The translations under genes were made by a program, and so were the position numbers. The notes below the pieces were generated by a model, which was not told the DNA's origin, did not search any database, and saw nothing but the letters and a program-made list of their open reading frames with translations. A stretch of 64,000 bases of DNA from positions 248,001 to 312,000 of the forward strand of contig JAHCAI010000002.1 in the NCBI GenBank assembly GCA_019634975.1. The letters run 5' to 3'. This DNA is from Burkholderiales bacterium. Lineage in GTDB: Bacteria; Pseudomonadota; Gammaproteobacteria; Burkholderiales; SG8-41. This document shows positions 1-10,562 of the stretch, piece by piece (the stretch's first letter is position 1; the number at the start of each line of letters is the position of its first letter).

Positions 1-498
1 CAGATGCGCGAGCATACCGGGCTGCCGGAGAGCATGATCCGCGACCTGGTGATGATGAAGCTGCACGCGGTGGGCCTGCGCGGCGCGGCGAAGCTGATGC
101 CGGCGGAACTCTCGGGCGGCATGGCGCGGCGGGTGGCGCTGGCGCGGGCGATCGCGCTTGATCCGATGATCATGATGTACGACGAGCCATTCACCGGGCT
201 CGACCCGATCTCGCTGGGCGTGATCGCCAACCTGATCCGCGAACTGAACGACACGCTGGGCACGACCTCCCTGGTGGTGACCCATGACGTGCAGGAGGCG
301 CTCGATGTGGTGGATTATGTGTACTACCTGTCCGACGGCAAGATGATGGCCCACGGCACGCCGGAGGAACTGCGCGCCAACACCGATCCGCTGGTGCACC
401 AGTTCGTGCATGGCGAGGCGGAGGGGCCGGTGGCCTACCAGTACCCGAGCGGCGATTACGCGGCCGAGCTGAGGATGGAGGGGCGCCGTGCCGCATAG
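1..498 (+). CDS. mlaF: MlaF, phospholipid ABC transporter ATPase (5' partial)
   Basis: ATPase subunit of the Mla complex, which moves phospholipids between outer and inner membrane. The reading frame is open to the window edge, so the Walker A half is missing; the first visible ATG is internal. What remains has the ABC signature LSGGMARR, Walker B (IMMYDEP), the D-loop GLD and the switch histidine in VVTHDV, so this copy looks catalytically intact. It overlaps the mlaE start by 11 bases. A second MlaF-like gene lies on the opposite strand beyond murA and differs at two of these motifs. The family assignment is firm from the motifs and the mlaE-D-C-B genes that follow. Confidence 0.95.
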   Translation, partial: QMREHTGLPESMIRDLVMMKLHAVGLRGAAKLMPAELSGGMARRVALARAIALDPMIMMYDEPFTGLDPISLGVIANLIRELNDTLGTTSLVVTHDVQEALDVVDYVYYLSDGKMMAHGTPEELRANTDPLVHQFVHGEAEGPVAYQYPSGDYAAELRMEGRRAA

Positions 499-1282
499 AT
501 CCCTGCCCACCGTGCGCAGCATCGGCGCCAATGCCATCGACACGGTGCTGCGCCTCGGCTACGCGGCGCGTTTCATCGGGCTGACGATCGCGCACTCGGG
601 CACCAGCCTCGCGCGGCCGCGCCTGATCGTGCGCGAGCTGTATTACACCGGCGTGCTGTCGCTGATCATCATCCTGGTGTCGGGACTGTTCGTCGGCATG
701 GTGCTCGGCCTGCAGGGTTACCAGACGCTGACCACCTACGGCTCGGAGTCGGCGCTCGGCGTGCTGGTGGCGCTGTCGCTGGTGCGCGAGCTCGGACCGG
801 TGGTGTCGGCGCTGCTGTTTGCCAGCCGCGCCGGTTCGGCGATGACCGCGGAGATCGGGCTGATGAAGGCGACCGAGCAGCTGTCGGCGATGGAAATGAT
901 GGCGGTCGATCCGATAGCCCGCGTGGTGGCGCCGCGTTTCTGGGCGGGCGTGATCTCGATGCCGCTGCTGGCGGCGATGTTCAGCGCGATGGGCGTGTTC
1001 GGCGGGTATGTCGTGGGCGTGGTGCTGATCGGCGTTGACGAGGGTTCCTTCTGGTCGCAGATGCAGAGTGCGGTCGACGTGCGCGAGGATGTCCTGAACG
1101 GCGTGATCAAGAGTTTCGTGTTCGGTGTCGCGGTGACCTGGATCGCGCTGTTCGAGGGCTACGACGCGCCGCCGACGGCCGAGGGCGTTTCGGGCGCGAC
1201 GACGCGCACCGTGGTAACTTCGTCGCTGGCGATACTGGGTCTGGATTTCATCCTGACCTCCTTCATGTTCAGTGCTGTTTAA
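488..1282 (+). CDS. mlaE: MlaE, phospholipid ABC transporter permease
   Basis: Inner-membrane permease of the Mla system (MlaE/YrbE family), 264 aa, the normal family length. A GTG start overlapping the mlaF end fits translational coupling. The protein shows an amphipathic N-terminal segment followed by hydrophobic stretches, and the conserved central part [21 protein letters not shown] with the [11 protein letters not shown] loop that contacts the ATPase. It is followed 18 bp downstream by mlaD. No abnormal residues were seen. The assignment rests on this conserved segment and on gene order. Confidence 0.95.
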   Translation: MPHRSLPTVRSIGANAIDTVLRLGYAARFIGLTIAHSGTSLARPRLIVRELYYTGVLSLIIILVSGLFVGMVLGLQGYQTLTTYGSESALGVLVALSLVRELGPVVSALLFASRAGSAMTAEIGLMKATEQLSAMEMMAVDPIARVVAPRFWAGVISMPLLAAMFSAMGVFGGYVVGVVLIGVDEGSFWSQMQSAVDVREDVLNGVIKSFVFGVAVTWIALFEGYDAPPTAEGVSGATTRTVVTSSLAILGLDFILTSFMFSAV

Positions 1283-1300
1283 GATGCGCAAGGGTGCCTA

Positions 1301-1774
1301 ATGGAACGATCGATGCTGGATTTGTGGGTGGGCCTGTTTGTCGTCGCGGGCATTGCCGCGCTGGTGATCCTGGCGTTCAAGGTCGGCAACATGTCGAGCA
1401 TGGGCGGCGGCGAGACCTATGTGATCAGCGCCAATTTCGACAACATCGGCGGCCTGAAGCCGCGGGCGCCGGTCAAGAGCGCGGGCGTCGTGGTCGGCCG
1501 GGTGACCTCGATCAGCTTCAACAACGACCGCTTCACCGCGAAGGTGTCGATGGCGATCGAGAAGTCATACCAGTTTCCCAGGGACACCACGGCCTCGATC
1601 CTGACCTCGGGGCTGCTGGGCGAGCAGTACATCGGGCTCGAGGGCGGGGGTGACGACCAGATGCTCAAGGCCGGCGACAGTATCCGGCTGACCCAGTCGG
1701 CGGTGGTGCTGGAGAAGCTGATCAGCCAGTTCCTGTTCGACAAGGCGGCCGAGGGCGGCGGCGCGAACAAGTAA
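1301..1774 (+). CDS. mlaD: MlaD, MCE-domain lipid-binding subunit
   Basis: Periplasmic MCE-domain protein anchored by one N-terminal membrane segment (about residues 5-25, LWVGLFVVAGIAALVILAFK). In the Mla complex it forms a hexameric ring on MlaE that receives lipid from MlaC. The MCE core is recognisable as FDNIGGLKPRAPVKSAGV about 45 residues in, followed by ILTSGLLGEQYIGLEGG. Length (157 aa) is typical of compact MlaD proteins. The start is placed at MERSMLD, just before the membrane anchor. Only 38 bp separate it from mlaC, so there is no mlaA between them. Confidence 0.94.
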   Translation: MERSMLDLWVGLFVVAGIAALVILAFKVGNMSSMGGGETYVISANFDNIGGLKPRAPVKSAGVVVGRVTSISFNNDRFTAKVSMAIEKSYQFPRDTTASILTSGLLGEQYIGLEGGGDDQMLKAGDSIRLTQSAVVLEKLISQFLFDKAAEGGGANK

Positions 1775-1812
1775 AATGTGCGTCCCTTGCCCCGGCAAGA
1801 TACGGAGAGACC

Positions 1813-2430
1813 ATGATTAAGTATTTGATTTCATTGATATTTTTGTCAATTCTTGGCGCGGGGCCTGCGCTCGCCAGCACGCCCCCCGACGTGCTCGCGC
1901 GCCAGGTCACGGATGAAGTGATCTCGATCATCCGCGCCGACAAGGACATCCAGTCCGGCAACCAGAAAAAGGCCCGCGAGCTGATCGAGACCAAGATTGC
2001 GCCGCATTTCAATTTCGCCGGGATGACCCAGCTCGCGCTGGGCCGCAACTGGGGCGCGGCGAATGCCGAGCAGCGCAGGGCGCTGACCGCGGAATTCCGC
2101 ACCCTGCTGGTGCAGACCTATACCGCGTCGCTGGTGCTGTTCAAGGACCAGAAGATCGAGTACCGGCCGCTCAAACTCGCGCCGGACGACAATGACGTGA
2201 CGGTGCGCTCGCTGGTGCGCCAGTCCGGCGGCGGCGAGCCGGTGCAGGTGGATTACGGCATGGAAAAAACCGACGCCGGCTGGAAGGTCTACAACGTGAA
2301 GATCGGCGGCATCAGCCTGGTCGAGAATTACCGCAGCACCTTCAACACCGAAATCCGCAAGGGCGGGGTCGACGGCCTGATCGCGTCGCTGCGCGACAAG
2401 AACCGCGCGCTGGTGGCCCAGGCGAAATGA
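1813..2430 (+). CDS. mlaC: MlaC, periplasmic phospholipid-binding protein
   Basis: Soluble periplasmic shuttle of the Mla system, 205 aa, with the family pattern: residues KARELIETKIAPHFNF, then MTQLALGRNWGAA, and a C-terminal part containing YNVKIGGISLVENYRSTF. The N-terminus MIKYLISLIFLSILGAGPALA is a signal peptide with a plausible cleavage after ALA. Its codons are unusually AT-rich for this genome and match an intergenic repeat found at five other places in the window. The ATG follows a GGAGAGA ribosome-binding site. The stop overlaps the mlaB start (ATGA). Confidence 0.93.
   Translation: MIKYLISLIFLSILGAGPALASTPPDVLARQVTDEVISIIRADKDIQSGNQKKARELIETKIAPHFNFAGMTQLALGRNWGAANAEQRRALTAEFRTLLVQTYTASLVLFKDQKIEYRPLKLAPDDNDVTVRSLVRQSGGGEPVQVDYGMEKTDAGWKVYNVKIGGISLVENYRSTFNTEIRKGGVDGLIASLRDKNRALVAQAK
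1819..1845 (+). repeat. AT-rich ~26-bp interspersed repeat, copy 1 (inside mlaC signal peptide)
   Basis: The core reads TATTTGATTTCATTGATATT, part of a longer AAGTA...TTTTTG unit. Other clear copies lie at 6476, 13757 (minus), 37957, 48671 (minus) and 54249. This copy is the only one inside a gene and encodes residues 3-11 of the MlaC signal peptide (KYLISLIFL). The other copies would encode similar strings (KYLILLI, KYLFLLIFL) if read in the same phase. Confidence 0.7.
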
Positions 2431-2708
2431 TTGAATGCAATGACGGGCACTGCACGCTGAAGGGTGCCGTCAACCTCGAGACCGCACTTGCCCTGCGCGA
2501 GGACGGCCTGCGACTGTTCACGGCGCCGGAAACGACGCTGGACCTCTCCGGCGTCACCGAGGTCGACTCGGCGGCGGTCAGCCTGCTCTTCGAATGGCGC
2601 CGCGCCGCGCTCGCCGCCGGCCGCAACATCCGCTACGTCAACCTGCCCGACAACCTGAAAAGCCTGGCGCGGCTCTACGGCGTGACCGAGCTGGTCGGCG
2701 CGGAATAG
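2427..2708 (+). CDS. mlaB: MlaB, STAS-domain protein of the Mla complex
   Basis: Cytoplasmic STAS-domain protein, 93 aa, expected to bind MlaF and stabilise or activate the transporter. The STAS core is visible as TTLDLSGVTEVDSAAVSLLFEW, with the loop serine after the aspartate, followed by IRYVNLPDNLKSLARLYGV. The ATG overlaps the mlaC stop (ATGA), so translation is probably coupled. It closes the mlaFEDCB operon; the next gene begins 47 bp further on the same strand. Confidence 0.9.
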   Translation: MIECNDGHCTLKGAVNLETALALREDGLRLFTAPETTLDLSGVTEVDSAAVSLLFEWRRAALAAGRNIRYVNLPDNLKSLARLYGVTELVGAE

Positions 2709-2755
2709 CCCCTCATCCCGTGCCGCCGCAAGGGCGGCAGCCGTGCCAGACAAGA

Positions 2756-3655
<900 letters not shown>

Positions 3656-3662
3656 GGAGCGA

Positions 3663-4034
3663 GATGTGAGGGGTTGGGAGTTAAGAGCGCCTAACAGAAT
3701 GAAACACGTGTGCGTTACAGCCAGAATCGGTTCTGACGCGAAGCGCGGCGCAGTTCATATCGCGAATATGAGCAAGCCGCGCGACAAAGTCAGGGCCGAT
3801 TCTGGCTGTAACCCGATGATATTGTTGAATATTTCAAGTGCCTGCCGGGCTGGCGCGATTTTGGCCGGAGGCGGCGTCCCAGTCCTTGCGAATATTCCCG
3901 ATATTCGCTGCGGACTGCTCCTTGCCTCCAGCCAAAATCGTGACAGCGCATCACGCGTTTCATTCTGTTAGGCGCTCTAAGTGTGGGGGATGGTTTGGAT
4001 CCCGCTCCTCACGCCTGACCCCTTACTCCTGACT
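3663..4034. repeat. Degenerate inverted repeat flanking the multi-hairpin element
   Basis: The outer flanks of the intergenic region are themselves complementary: GTGAGGGGTTGGGAGTTAAG on the left, and a right-hand CTCACGCCTGACCCCTTACTCC read in reverse. Similar purine-rich wording appears in the tatA-tatB gap (14816-14884). The 295-bp element appears to have landed inside an older short inverted repeat of this type. Apart from these two layers, the 387-bp gap between the ATPase and permease genes holds no credible gene. Confidence 0.5.
3684..3978. repeat. 295-bp multi-hairpin inverted-repeat element (MITE/cruciform-like)
   Basis: A perfect 22-bp outer inverted repeat (core GCGCCTAACAGAATGAAAC) at 3684-3705 and 3957-3978 encloses two long hairpin arms. 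Arm 1 has a perfect 17-bp stem, GTTACAGCCAGAATCGG at 3714-3730 with its complement at 3796-3812, and nested stems GCGCGGC/GCCGCGC and TCATAT/ATATGA. Arm 2 has CGATTTTGGC-type stems at 3856-3872 and 3924-3940, nested CAGTCC/GGACTG and a GCGAATAT/ATATTCGC tip with a 5-nt loop. TAAG lies at both outer edges and could be a 4-bp target duplication. No transposase is present, and no second copy was found in the window. Confidence 0.85.
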
Positions 4035-4042
4035 GCTGAAAA

Positions 4043-4798
4043 ATGACCGGTTTCCACACCCTGTTCTACAAGGAATGGCTGCGCTTCTGGAAGGTCAGCG
4101 TGCAGACCGTGCTCGCGCCGGTGCTGACCGCGCTGCTCTACCTGCTGGTGTTCGGCCACGCGCTGCGCGACCGGGTCGAGGTTTTCCCGGGGGTGGATTA
4201 CATCGCCTTCCTGGTGCCGGGGCTGGCGATGATGTCGGTGCTGCAGAATGCCTTCGCCAATGCCTCCTCCAGCCTGATGCAGTCCAAGATGACCGGCAAC
4301 ATCGTGTTTGTGCTGCTGCCGCCGCTGTCGCACCGGGAGTTTTTCCTCGCCTACCTGCTGGCGGCGATGGCCCGCGGCCTGGTGGTGGGCGCCGGAGTGC
4401 TGCTGGCAACGCTGTGGTTCACCGACCTGGGCATCGCCCACCCCTGGTGGGTGCTGCTGTTCGGCGTCTTCGGCAGCGCGGTGATGGGCGCGCTGGGGAT
4501 CGTCGCCGGCATGCACTCCGACAAGATCGACCAGCTCGCGGCCTTTACCAACTTCATCATCCTGCCGCTGACCTTCCTGTCCGGGGTGTTCTATTCGATC
4601 CAGTCGCTGCCCGCGTTCTGGCAGGCCGCCTCGCACCTGAACCCGGTTTTTTACATGATCGACGGCTTCCGCTACGGTTTCTTCGGCGCTTCGGATACCT
4701 CGCCGTGGCTGAGCCTGGCGATTGTCGGCGGCAGTTTTGCCGCCTTATCATGGCTGACGCTCTCGCTGCTGAAATCGGGATACAAGCTGCGGCACTGA
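4043..4798 (+). CDS. ABC-2 type exporter permease (YadH-like)
   Basis: Integral membrane partner of the upstream ATPase, 251 aa with about six hydrophobic segments typical of ABC-2 permeases. It begins MTGFHTLFYKEWLRFWKV, the usual amphipathic start before the first membrane segment. The late motif ILPLTFLSGVFYSIQSLP followed by LNPVFYMIDGFRYGFFG is characteristic of the YadH/NodJ family. The cargo cannot be read from sequence. Distance from the ATPase gene is 387 bp because of the inserted element, so co-transcription may be attenuated. Confidence 0.88.
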   Translation: MTGFHTLFYKEWLRFWKVSVQTVLAPVLTALLYLLVFGHALRDRVEVFPGVDYIAFLVPGLAMMSVLQNAFANASSSLMQSKMTGNIVFVLLPPLSHREFFLAYLLAAMARGLVVGAGVLLATLWFTDLGIAHPWWVLLFGVFGSAVMGALGIVAGMHSDKIDQLAAFTNFIILPLTFLSGVFYSIQSLPAFWQAASHLNPVFYMIDGFRYGFFGASDTSPWLSLAIVGGSFAALSWLTLSLLKSGYKLRH

Positions 4799-4837
4799 GC
4801 GCTGGGCCTGCCCCACACGAAACGGAAAGAGGCGAAC

Positions 4838-5077
4838 ATGGTTACTGCGGAAAGCATCAAACAGTCGATCGCGGCCGGTCTCGACTGCGCGCATGTCGAG
4901 GTCGCCGGCGACGGCCATCACTGGGAGGCGGTGATCGTCAGCGCGGCCTTCCAGGGCAAAAGCAAGGTCCAGCAGCACCAGCTGGTGTACCGGGCGCTGG
5001 GTGACCGCATGCGCGAGGAAATCCACGCGCTGTCGATGAAGACGCTGACGCCGGAGCAGTGGACGGGAAATACCTGA
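4838..5077 (+). CDS. ibaG: BolA-family protein (IbaG-type)
   Basis: Small BolA-like protein of 79 aa. In other proteobacteria IbaG partners with monothiol glutaredoxins and Fe-S cluster handling, and it is typically adjacent to murA. The family core is present: HVEVAGDGHHWEAVIVS (helix-loop-strand), FQGKSKVQQHQLVYRALGD, and the ending HALSMKTLTPEQW. The ATG has a good GGAAAGAGG ribosome site. Position between the Mla-linked exporter and murA is the standard betaproteobacterial order. Confidence 0.92.
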   Translation: MVTAESIKQSIAAGLDCAHVEVAGDGHHWEAVIVSAAFQGKSKVQQHQLVYRALGDRMREEIHALSMKTLTPEQWTGNT

Positions 5078-5091
5078 AATCCTTAAAAACC

Positions 5092-6459
<1,368 letters not shown>

Positions 6460-6475
6460 GCCCGGGATTCTTGCC

Positions 6476-6500
6476 AAGTAATTGTTTTAATTGAACATTT
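6476..6500 (+). repeat. AT-rich ~26-bp interspersed repeat, copy 2
   Basis: AAGTAATTGTTTTAATTGAACATTT lies between the convergent ends of murA and the second mlaF-like gene. It overlaps the latter's TAA stop. It is the most diverged of the six clear copies. Confidence 0.55.
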
Positions 6501-7305
6501 ATGCCGGCAGATCGAGGTCTGCGGCATAGGCGTTCTGGCGGTAATGGAAAGGCACCGGGCCATCGGGCAGGCCGCCGATGAACTGGCGGACGAAAGGATC
6601 TTCCGATTTTTTCACGTCCTCGGTGCTGCCCTGCGCCACCACCTTGCCGTCGGCTAGGAAATACACGTAGTCGATGCAGCGCAGCGACTCCTGCGCGTCG
6701 TAGGACACCACGACCGAAGTCACACCCAGCGCGTCGTTCAGGCGCCGGATCAGCTTGCCGACGACGTTGCAGGAGATCGGGTCGAGGCCGGCGAAGGGCT
6801 CGTCGTACATGATCAGGTCGGGGTCGAGGGCGATTGCGCGCGCGAGACCGACGCGCCGTGCCATGCCGCCGGAGCATTCCGAGGGCATCAGCTTCGCCGC
6901 GCCGCGCAGGCCGACGGCATTGAGCTTCATCAGCACGAGGTCGTTGATCATGTCCTCGGGCAGGTCGGTTTTCTCGCGCATCTGGAAGGCGATGTTCTCG
7001 AACACCGAGAGATCGGTGAACAGGCCGCCCTGCTGGAACTGCATGCCCATCTTGCGCCGCATCCGGTAAAGGTCGTTGCGGTCGAGTTCATGGATGTTTT
7101 CGCCGAGCACCCTGACGCTGCCCCTTGAAGGGCGCAGCTGGGCGCCGATCAGGCGCAGCAGCGTCGACTTGCCGCTGCCGCTGGCGCCCATGATCCCGAC
7201 GACCTTGCCGCGGGGGATGGTGAGGCTCACGGATTTGAAGATCTCGTGCGCTCCGTAGGAGAACGCGAGGTCGCGGATTTCAACGATGTTGTCGACGGCG
7301 GGCAT
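6499..7305 (-). CDS. Stand-alone MlaF-like ABC ATPase with altered motifs
   Basis: A second MlaF-type ATPase, 268 aa, convergent with murA and not followed by permease or MCE genes. It closely resembles the operon mlaF (for example [25 protein letters not shown]). Walker A is intact (GASGSGKST, residues 40-48) and Walker B is LIMYDEP (164-170). Two catalytic elements differ: the switch histidine is tyrosine (VVSYD, Tyr202), and the first signature residue is cysteine (CSGGM, Cys144) instead of leucine. It probably arose by duplication and may work with MlaE at reduced turnover, or as a regulatory ATPase. The ATG lies 180 bp from hisG, which is divergent. Confidence 0.85.
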   Translation of the reverse strand: MPAVDNIVEIRDLAFSYGAHEIFKSVSLTIPRGKVVGIMGASGSGKSTLLRLIGAQLRPSRGSVRVLGENIHELDRNDLYRMRRKMGMQFQQGGLFTDLSVFENIAFQMREKTDLPEDMINDLVLMKLNAVGLRGAAKLMPSECSGGMARRVGLARAIALDPDLIMYDEPFAGLDPISCNVVGKLIRRLNDALGVTSVVVSYDAQESLRCIDYVYFLADGKVVAQGSTEDVKKSEDPFVRQFIGGLPDGPVPFHYRQNAYAADLDLPA

Positions 7306-7485
7306 GAGGGCGACGGGTGCGGTCCAGGCCGGAGAGTGTAACCGCTGAAGCCCCTTTCGGGAACCGCGCGGACCCCGGGTGAGAGGAGAGATGCGCTACA
7401 ATTCAGGCCTTTCCGCGCGCCGCCGCGCCGGGTGCCCGACGCATCGCCTTGAACCTGATTCGACCGTGCCGCAGCCTGCCCCGCC

Positions 7486-8133
7486 ATGATCACCATTGCC
7501 CTGTCGAAGGGCCGCATTTTTGACGAAACAGTGCCGCTGCTGAAGGCGGCAGGCATCGTCTCGCGCGAAAATCCCGAATCCTCGCGCAAGCTGATCCTTG
7601 CGACCAATCGCCGGGACGTGCGCCTGATCATCGTCCGTGCCAGCGACGTGCCGACCTATGTCCAGTACGGCGGCGCCGACCTCGGTGTTGCCGGCAAGGA
7701 TGTGCTCGACGAGCACGGCAGCGCCGGGCTTTACCAGCCGCTCGACCTCAACATTGCCCGCTGCCGGATGATGGTTGCCGTGCGCAGGGACTTCGATTAT
7801 TCCGGCGCGGTGCGCCGCGGTGCGCGGCTCAAGGTGGCGACCAAGTATGTGCAGACGGCGCGCGAGCATTTCGCGGCAAAGGGCATGCATGTCGACCTGA
7901 TCAAGCTCTACGGTTCGATGGAACTCGCGCCCCTGGTCGGCCTTGCCGATGCCATCGTCGACCTGGTCAGCACCGGCGGCACGCTGAAGGCCAACGACCT
8001 GGTGGCAGTGGAGGAGATCGCACCGGTCAGCTCGCGGCTGGTGGTCAACCAGGCTGCGCTGAAGGTCAAGCGCGCGATGATGCAGCCGCTGATCGATGCC
8101 TTCTCCCGCGCCGTCGTCGCCGCGGCGGGCTGA
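7486..8133 (+). CDS. hisG: HisG, ATP phosphoribosyltransferase (short form)
   Basis: Catalyses the first step of histidine synthesis, ATP plus PRPP to phosphoribosyl-ATP. At 215 aa it is the short form, which lacks the regulatory C-terminal domain and needs HisZ for activity; hisZ is not in this window. The family core is visible as [34 protein letters not shown] and the PRPP loop [12 protein letters not shown]. It opens a his operon with close or overlapping genes. A TACAAT hexamer at 7397-7402 upstream could be its -10 box, but no good -35 is visible. Confidence 0.96.
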   Translation: MITIALSKGRIFDETVPLLKAAGIVSRENPESSRKLILATNRRDVRLIIVRASDVPTYVQYGGADLGVAGKDVLDEHGSAGLYQPLDLNIARCRMMVAVRRDFDYSGAVRRGARLKVATKYVQTAREHFAAKGMHVDLIKLYGSMELAPLVGLADAIVDLVSTGGTLKANDLVAVEEIAPVSSRLVVNQAALKVKRAMMQPLIDAFSRAVVAAAG

Positions 8134-8135
8134 CC

Positions 8136-9440
8136 ATGCGCAGGCTGTCCACGACCCAGGCCGATTTCGACCCGCGGCTCGCCGAGCTGCTGGCTTTCGA
8201 GTCGGCGCAGGATCCCCAGGTGGATGCCGCCGTCGCCGCGATACTGGCCGACGTCAAGGCGCGCGGCGACGCGGCGGTGCTCGAATACACCGCGCGTTTC
8301 GACGGCGTCAGCGCGAAGTCGCTGGGCGAACTGGAGATCCCGCAGACCGATCTGCAGGCGGCGCTGGCGCGCATACCCGCCGCACGCCGGGAAGCGCTGG
8401 AGGCGGCGGCTGCGCGGGTGCGTGAATACCACGAAAGACAGCGCGCGCAATCCTGGGGCTATACCGACGCCGACGGCAACGAGCTCGGCCAGCAGGTGAC
8501 GCCGCTCGACCGCGCCGGCCTCTACGTGCCCGGCGGCAAGGCGGCCTATCCCTCCTCGGTGATCATGAACGCGGTGCCGGCGAAGGTGGCCGGCGTCGGC
8601 GAAGTGATCATGACCGTGCCGACGCCGCGCGGCGAGAAGAACGACCTCGTGCTCGCCGCCGCGGCGATCTGCAGTGTCGACCGCGTATTCACCATCGGCG
8701 GCGCGCAGGCGGTTGCGGCGCTGGCCTACGGCACGGCGACGATTCCGCAGGTCGACAAGATCACCGGCCCCGGCAATGCCTACGTTGCCGCCGCGAAGCG
8801 CCGCGTGTTCGGCGTGGTCGGCATCGACATGGTGGCCGGCCCCTCCGAAATCCTCGTCGTCTGCGACGGATCCACCGACCCGGACTGGGTGGCGATGGAT
8901 CTCTTTTCGCAGGCCGAGCACGACGAGCTGGCACAGTCGATCCTGCTGGCGCCGGATGGGAAATACCTGGATGCGGTCGAGGCCAGCATTTCGAAATTGC
9001 TGCCGGAGATGCCGCGGCGCGCGGTGATCGAGGCCTCGCTGGCCGGGCGCGGCGCGCTGATACTCGTGCGTGACCTCGACGAAGCCTGCGCGCTGGTCAA
9101 CCGCATCGCGCCCGAACACCTCGAGCTTTCGGTCGAGGATGCCGGCGCCCTGCTGCCGAAGATCCGGCACGCCGGCGCGATCTTCCTCGGCCGCTACACT
9201 TCCGAGGCGCTGGGTGATTACTGCGCCGGACCCAACCACGTGCTGCCGACTTCCCGTACCGCGCGTTTCTCCTCCCCGCTGGGCGTTTACGATTTCCAGA
9301 AACGTTCCAGCGTGATCCGCGTTTCGCCCGCGGGTGCCGTCAAGCTCGGTCGCATCGCGGTCGAACTGGCGAACGGCGAAGGCTTGCCGGCGCACGCGCG
9401 CTCGGCAGCCCTGCGCCTGCGCAGCAAGGGCGGGCAATGA
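8136..9440 (+). CDS. hisD: HisD, histidinol dehydrogenase
   Basis: Performs the last two NAD-dependent oxidations, L-histidinol to L-histidine, as a zinc enzyme. The 434-aa length is standard. It contains the [22 protein letters not shown] segment, [10 protein letters not shown], the zinc-binding [11 protein letters not shown] and the catalytic region [11 protein letters not shown]. The start lies 2 bp after hisG and the stop overlaps hisC (ATGA), supporting a single transcript. Confidence 0.97.
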   Translation: MRRLSTTQADFDPRLAELLAFESAQDPQVDAAVAAILADVKARGDAAVLEYTARFDGVSAKSLGELEIPQTDLQAALARIPAARREALEAAAARVREYHERQRAQSWGYTDADGNELGQQVTPLDRAGLYVPGGKAAYPSSVIMNAVPAKVAGVGEVIMTVPTPRGEKNDLVLAAAAICSVDRVFTIGGAQAVAALAYGTATIPQVDKITGPGNAYVAAAKRRVFGVVGIDMVAGPSEILVVCDGSTDPDWVAMDLFSQAEHDELAQSILLAPDGKYLDAVEASISKLLPEMPRRAVIEASLAGRGALILVRDLDEACALVNRIAPEHLELSVEDAGALLPKIRHAGAIFLGRYTSEALGDYCAGPNHVLPTSRTARFSSPLGVYDFQKRSSVIRVSPAGAVKLGRIAVELANGEGLPAHARSAALRLRSKGGQ

Positions 9441-10504
9441 GCCGCTACTGGAGCGAGGTGGTGCGCGGTTTGACCCCGTACGTACCGGGCGAGCAGCCGA
9501 AGCTGCCCAATCTGGTCAAGCTCAACACCAACGAATGTCCCTATGGCCCCAGCCGCCGCGTGCTGGAGGCGCTGCGTGCCGAGATCGGCGACACGCTGCG
9601 CCTCTACCCGGACCCCGCCAGCGACCGCCTGCGCGCGGCGATTGCCTCCCGCCACGGCGTGACGCCGGAGCAGGTGTTCGTCGGCAACGGCTCCGACGAG
9701 GTGCTGGCGCATGTCTTCCTCGGTCTGCTCAAGCATGAGCGGCCGGTGCTGTTTCCCGACATCACCTACAGCTTTTACCCGGTGTACTGCGGGCTCTACG
9801 GCATCGGCTACGAGCAGCAGCCGCTCAACGCGCGTTTCGAGATCGCGGTCGACGATTACCTGAAGCCCAACGGCGGCATCATTTTTCCGAATCCCAATGC
9901 GCCCACCGGCTGCTTCGTGCCGCTGGCGCAGATCGAGAGGCTGCTGCAGGCGAACACCGACTCGGTGGTGGTCATCGACGAGGCCTATGTCGATTTCGGC
10001 GGTGAATCCGCGGTGCCGCTGGTCGCGAAATATCCGCAGCTGCTGGTCACGCACACGCTGTCGAAGTCGCGGGCGCTGGCCGGATTGCGCGTCGGCTATG
10101 CCATCGGGCAGTCCGATCTGATCGAGGCGCTGAACCGGGTCAAGGACAGCTTCAATTCCTATCCGCTGGACCGTTTCGCCCAGGCCGGCGCCACGGCAGC
10201 GATGGAGGACGAGGACTATTTCAGGGCGATGTGCCTCAAAGTCGTCGCGACCCGCGGCAAGCTGGTGCAGGACCTGCACAGCCTCGGCTTCGAAGTGTTG
10301 CCCTCGGTGGCCAATTTCGTGTTCGCGCGCCTGCCCGGCCGCGACGGCGCCGGCATCGCCGCAAGGCTGCGCGAGCGCAGCATCATCGTGCGCCACTTCC
10401 GCCAGCCGGCGCGCATTGCCGGGTTCCTGCGCATCACGGTCGGCACCGACGAGCAGTGCGCCGGGCTGATCGAGGCACTGCGTGAGATCACCGAGGCGGG
10501 CTGA
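9437..10504 (+). CDS. hisC: HisC, histidinol-phosphate aminotransferase
   Basis: PLP-dependent aminotransferase converting imidazole acetol phosphate to histidinol phosphate, 355 aa. The PLP lysine lies in [20 protein letters not shown]. Substrate and cofactor motifs [33 protein letters not shown] and [10 protein letters not shown] are all present. It overlaps hisD by 4 bases. The 58-bp gap before hisB contains TATACT at 10524-10529, possibly an internal promoter -10 box. Confidence 0.97.
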   Translation: MSRYWSEVVRGLTPYVPGEQPKLPNLVKLNTNECPYGPSRRVLEALRAEIGDTLRLYPDPASDRLRAAIASRHGVTPEQVFVGNGSDEVLAHVFLGLLKHERPVLFPDITYSFYPVYCGLYGIGYEQQPLNARFEIAVDDYLKPNGGIIFPNPNAPTGCFVPLAQIERLLQANTDSVVVIDEAYVDFGGESAVPLVAKYPQLLVTHTLSKSRALAGLRVGYAIGQSDLIEALNRVKDSFNSYPLDRFAQAGATAAMEDEDYFRAMCLKVVATRGKLVQDLHSLGFEVLPSVANFVFARLPGRDGAGIAARLRERSIIVRHFRQPARIAGFLRITVGTDEQCAGLIEALREITEAG

Positions 10505-10562
10505 GGCCGGCAACGAATTGGTTTATACTCTGCAATCAACAACTTACTGATCCGGAACAGCC

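Noticed and set aside
191-1291. 366-aa minus-strand open frame opposite mlaF-mlaE
   Set aside because: It is antisense to well-recognised genes and rich in Arg/His/Gln, as expected of a shadow frame in GC-rich DNA.
3666-3971. 101-aa open frame across the cloverleaf element
   Set aside because: It lies within the inverted-repeat element, its codons are dictated by the hairpin arms, and it has no protein-like pattern or ribosome site.
3684-3978. attC recombination site of an integron
   Set aside because: The ends fit the core-site consensus GCCTAAC/GTTAGGC, but the element is about 295 bp with long perfect arms, no gene cassettes or integrase are nearby, and the typical bulges are not evident. 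Kept only as a hypothesis.
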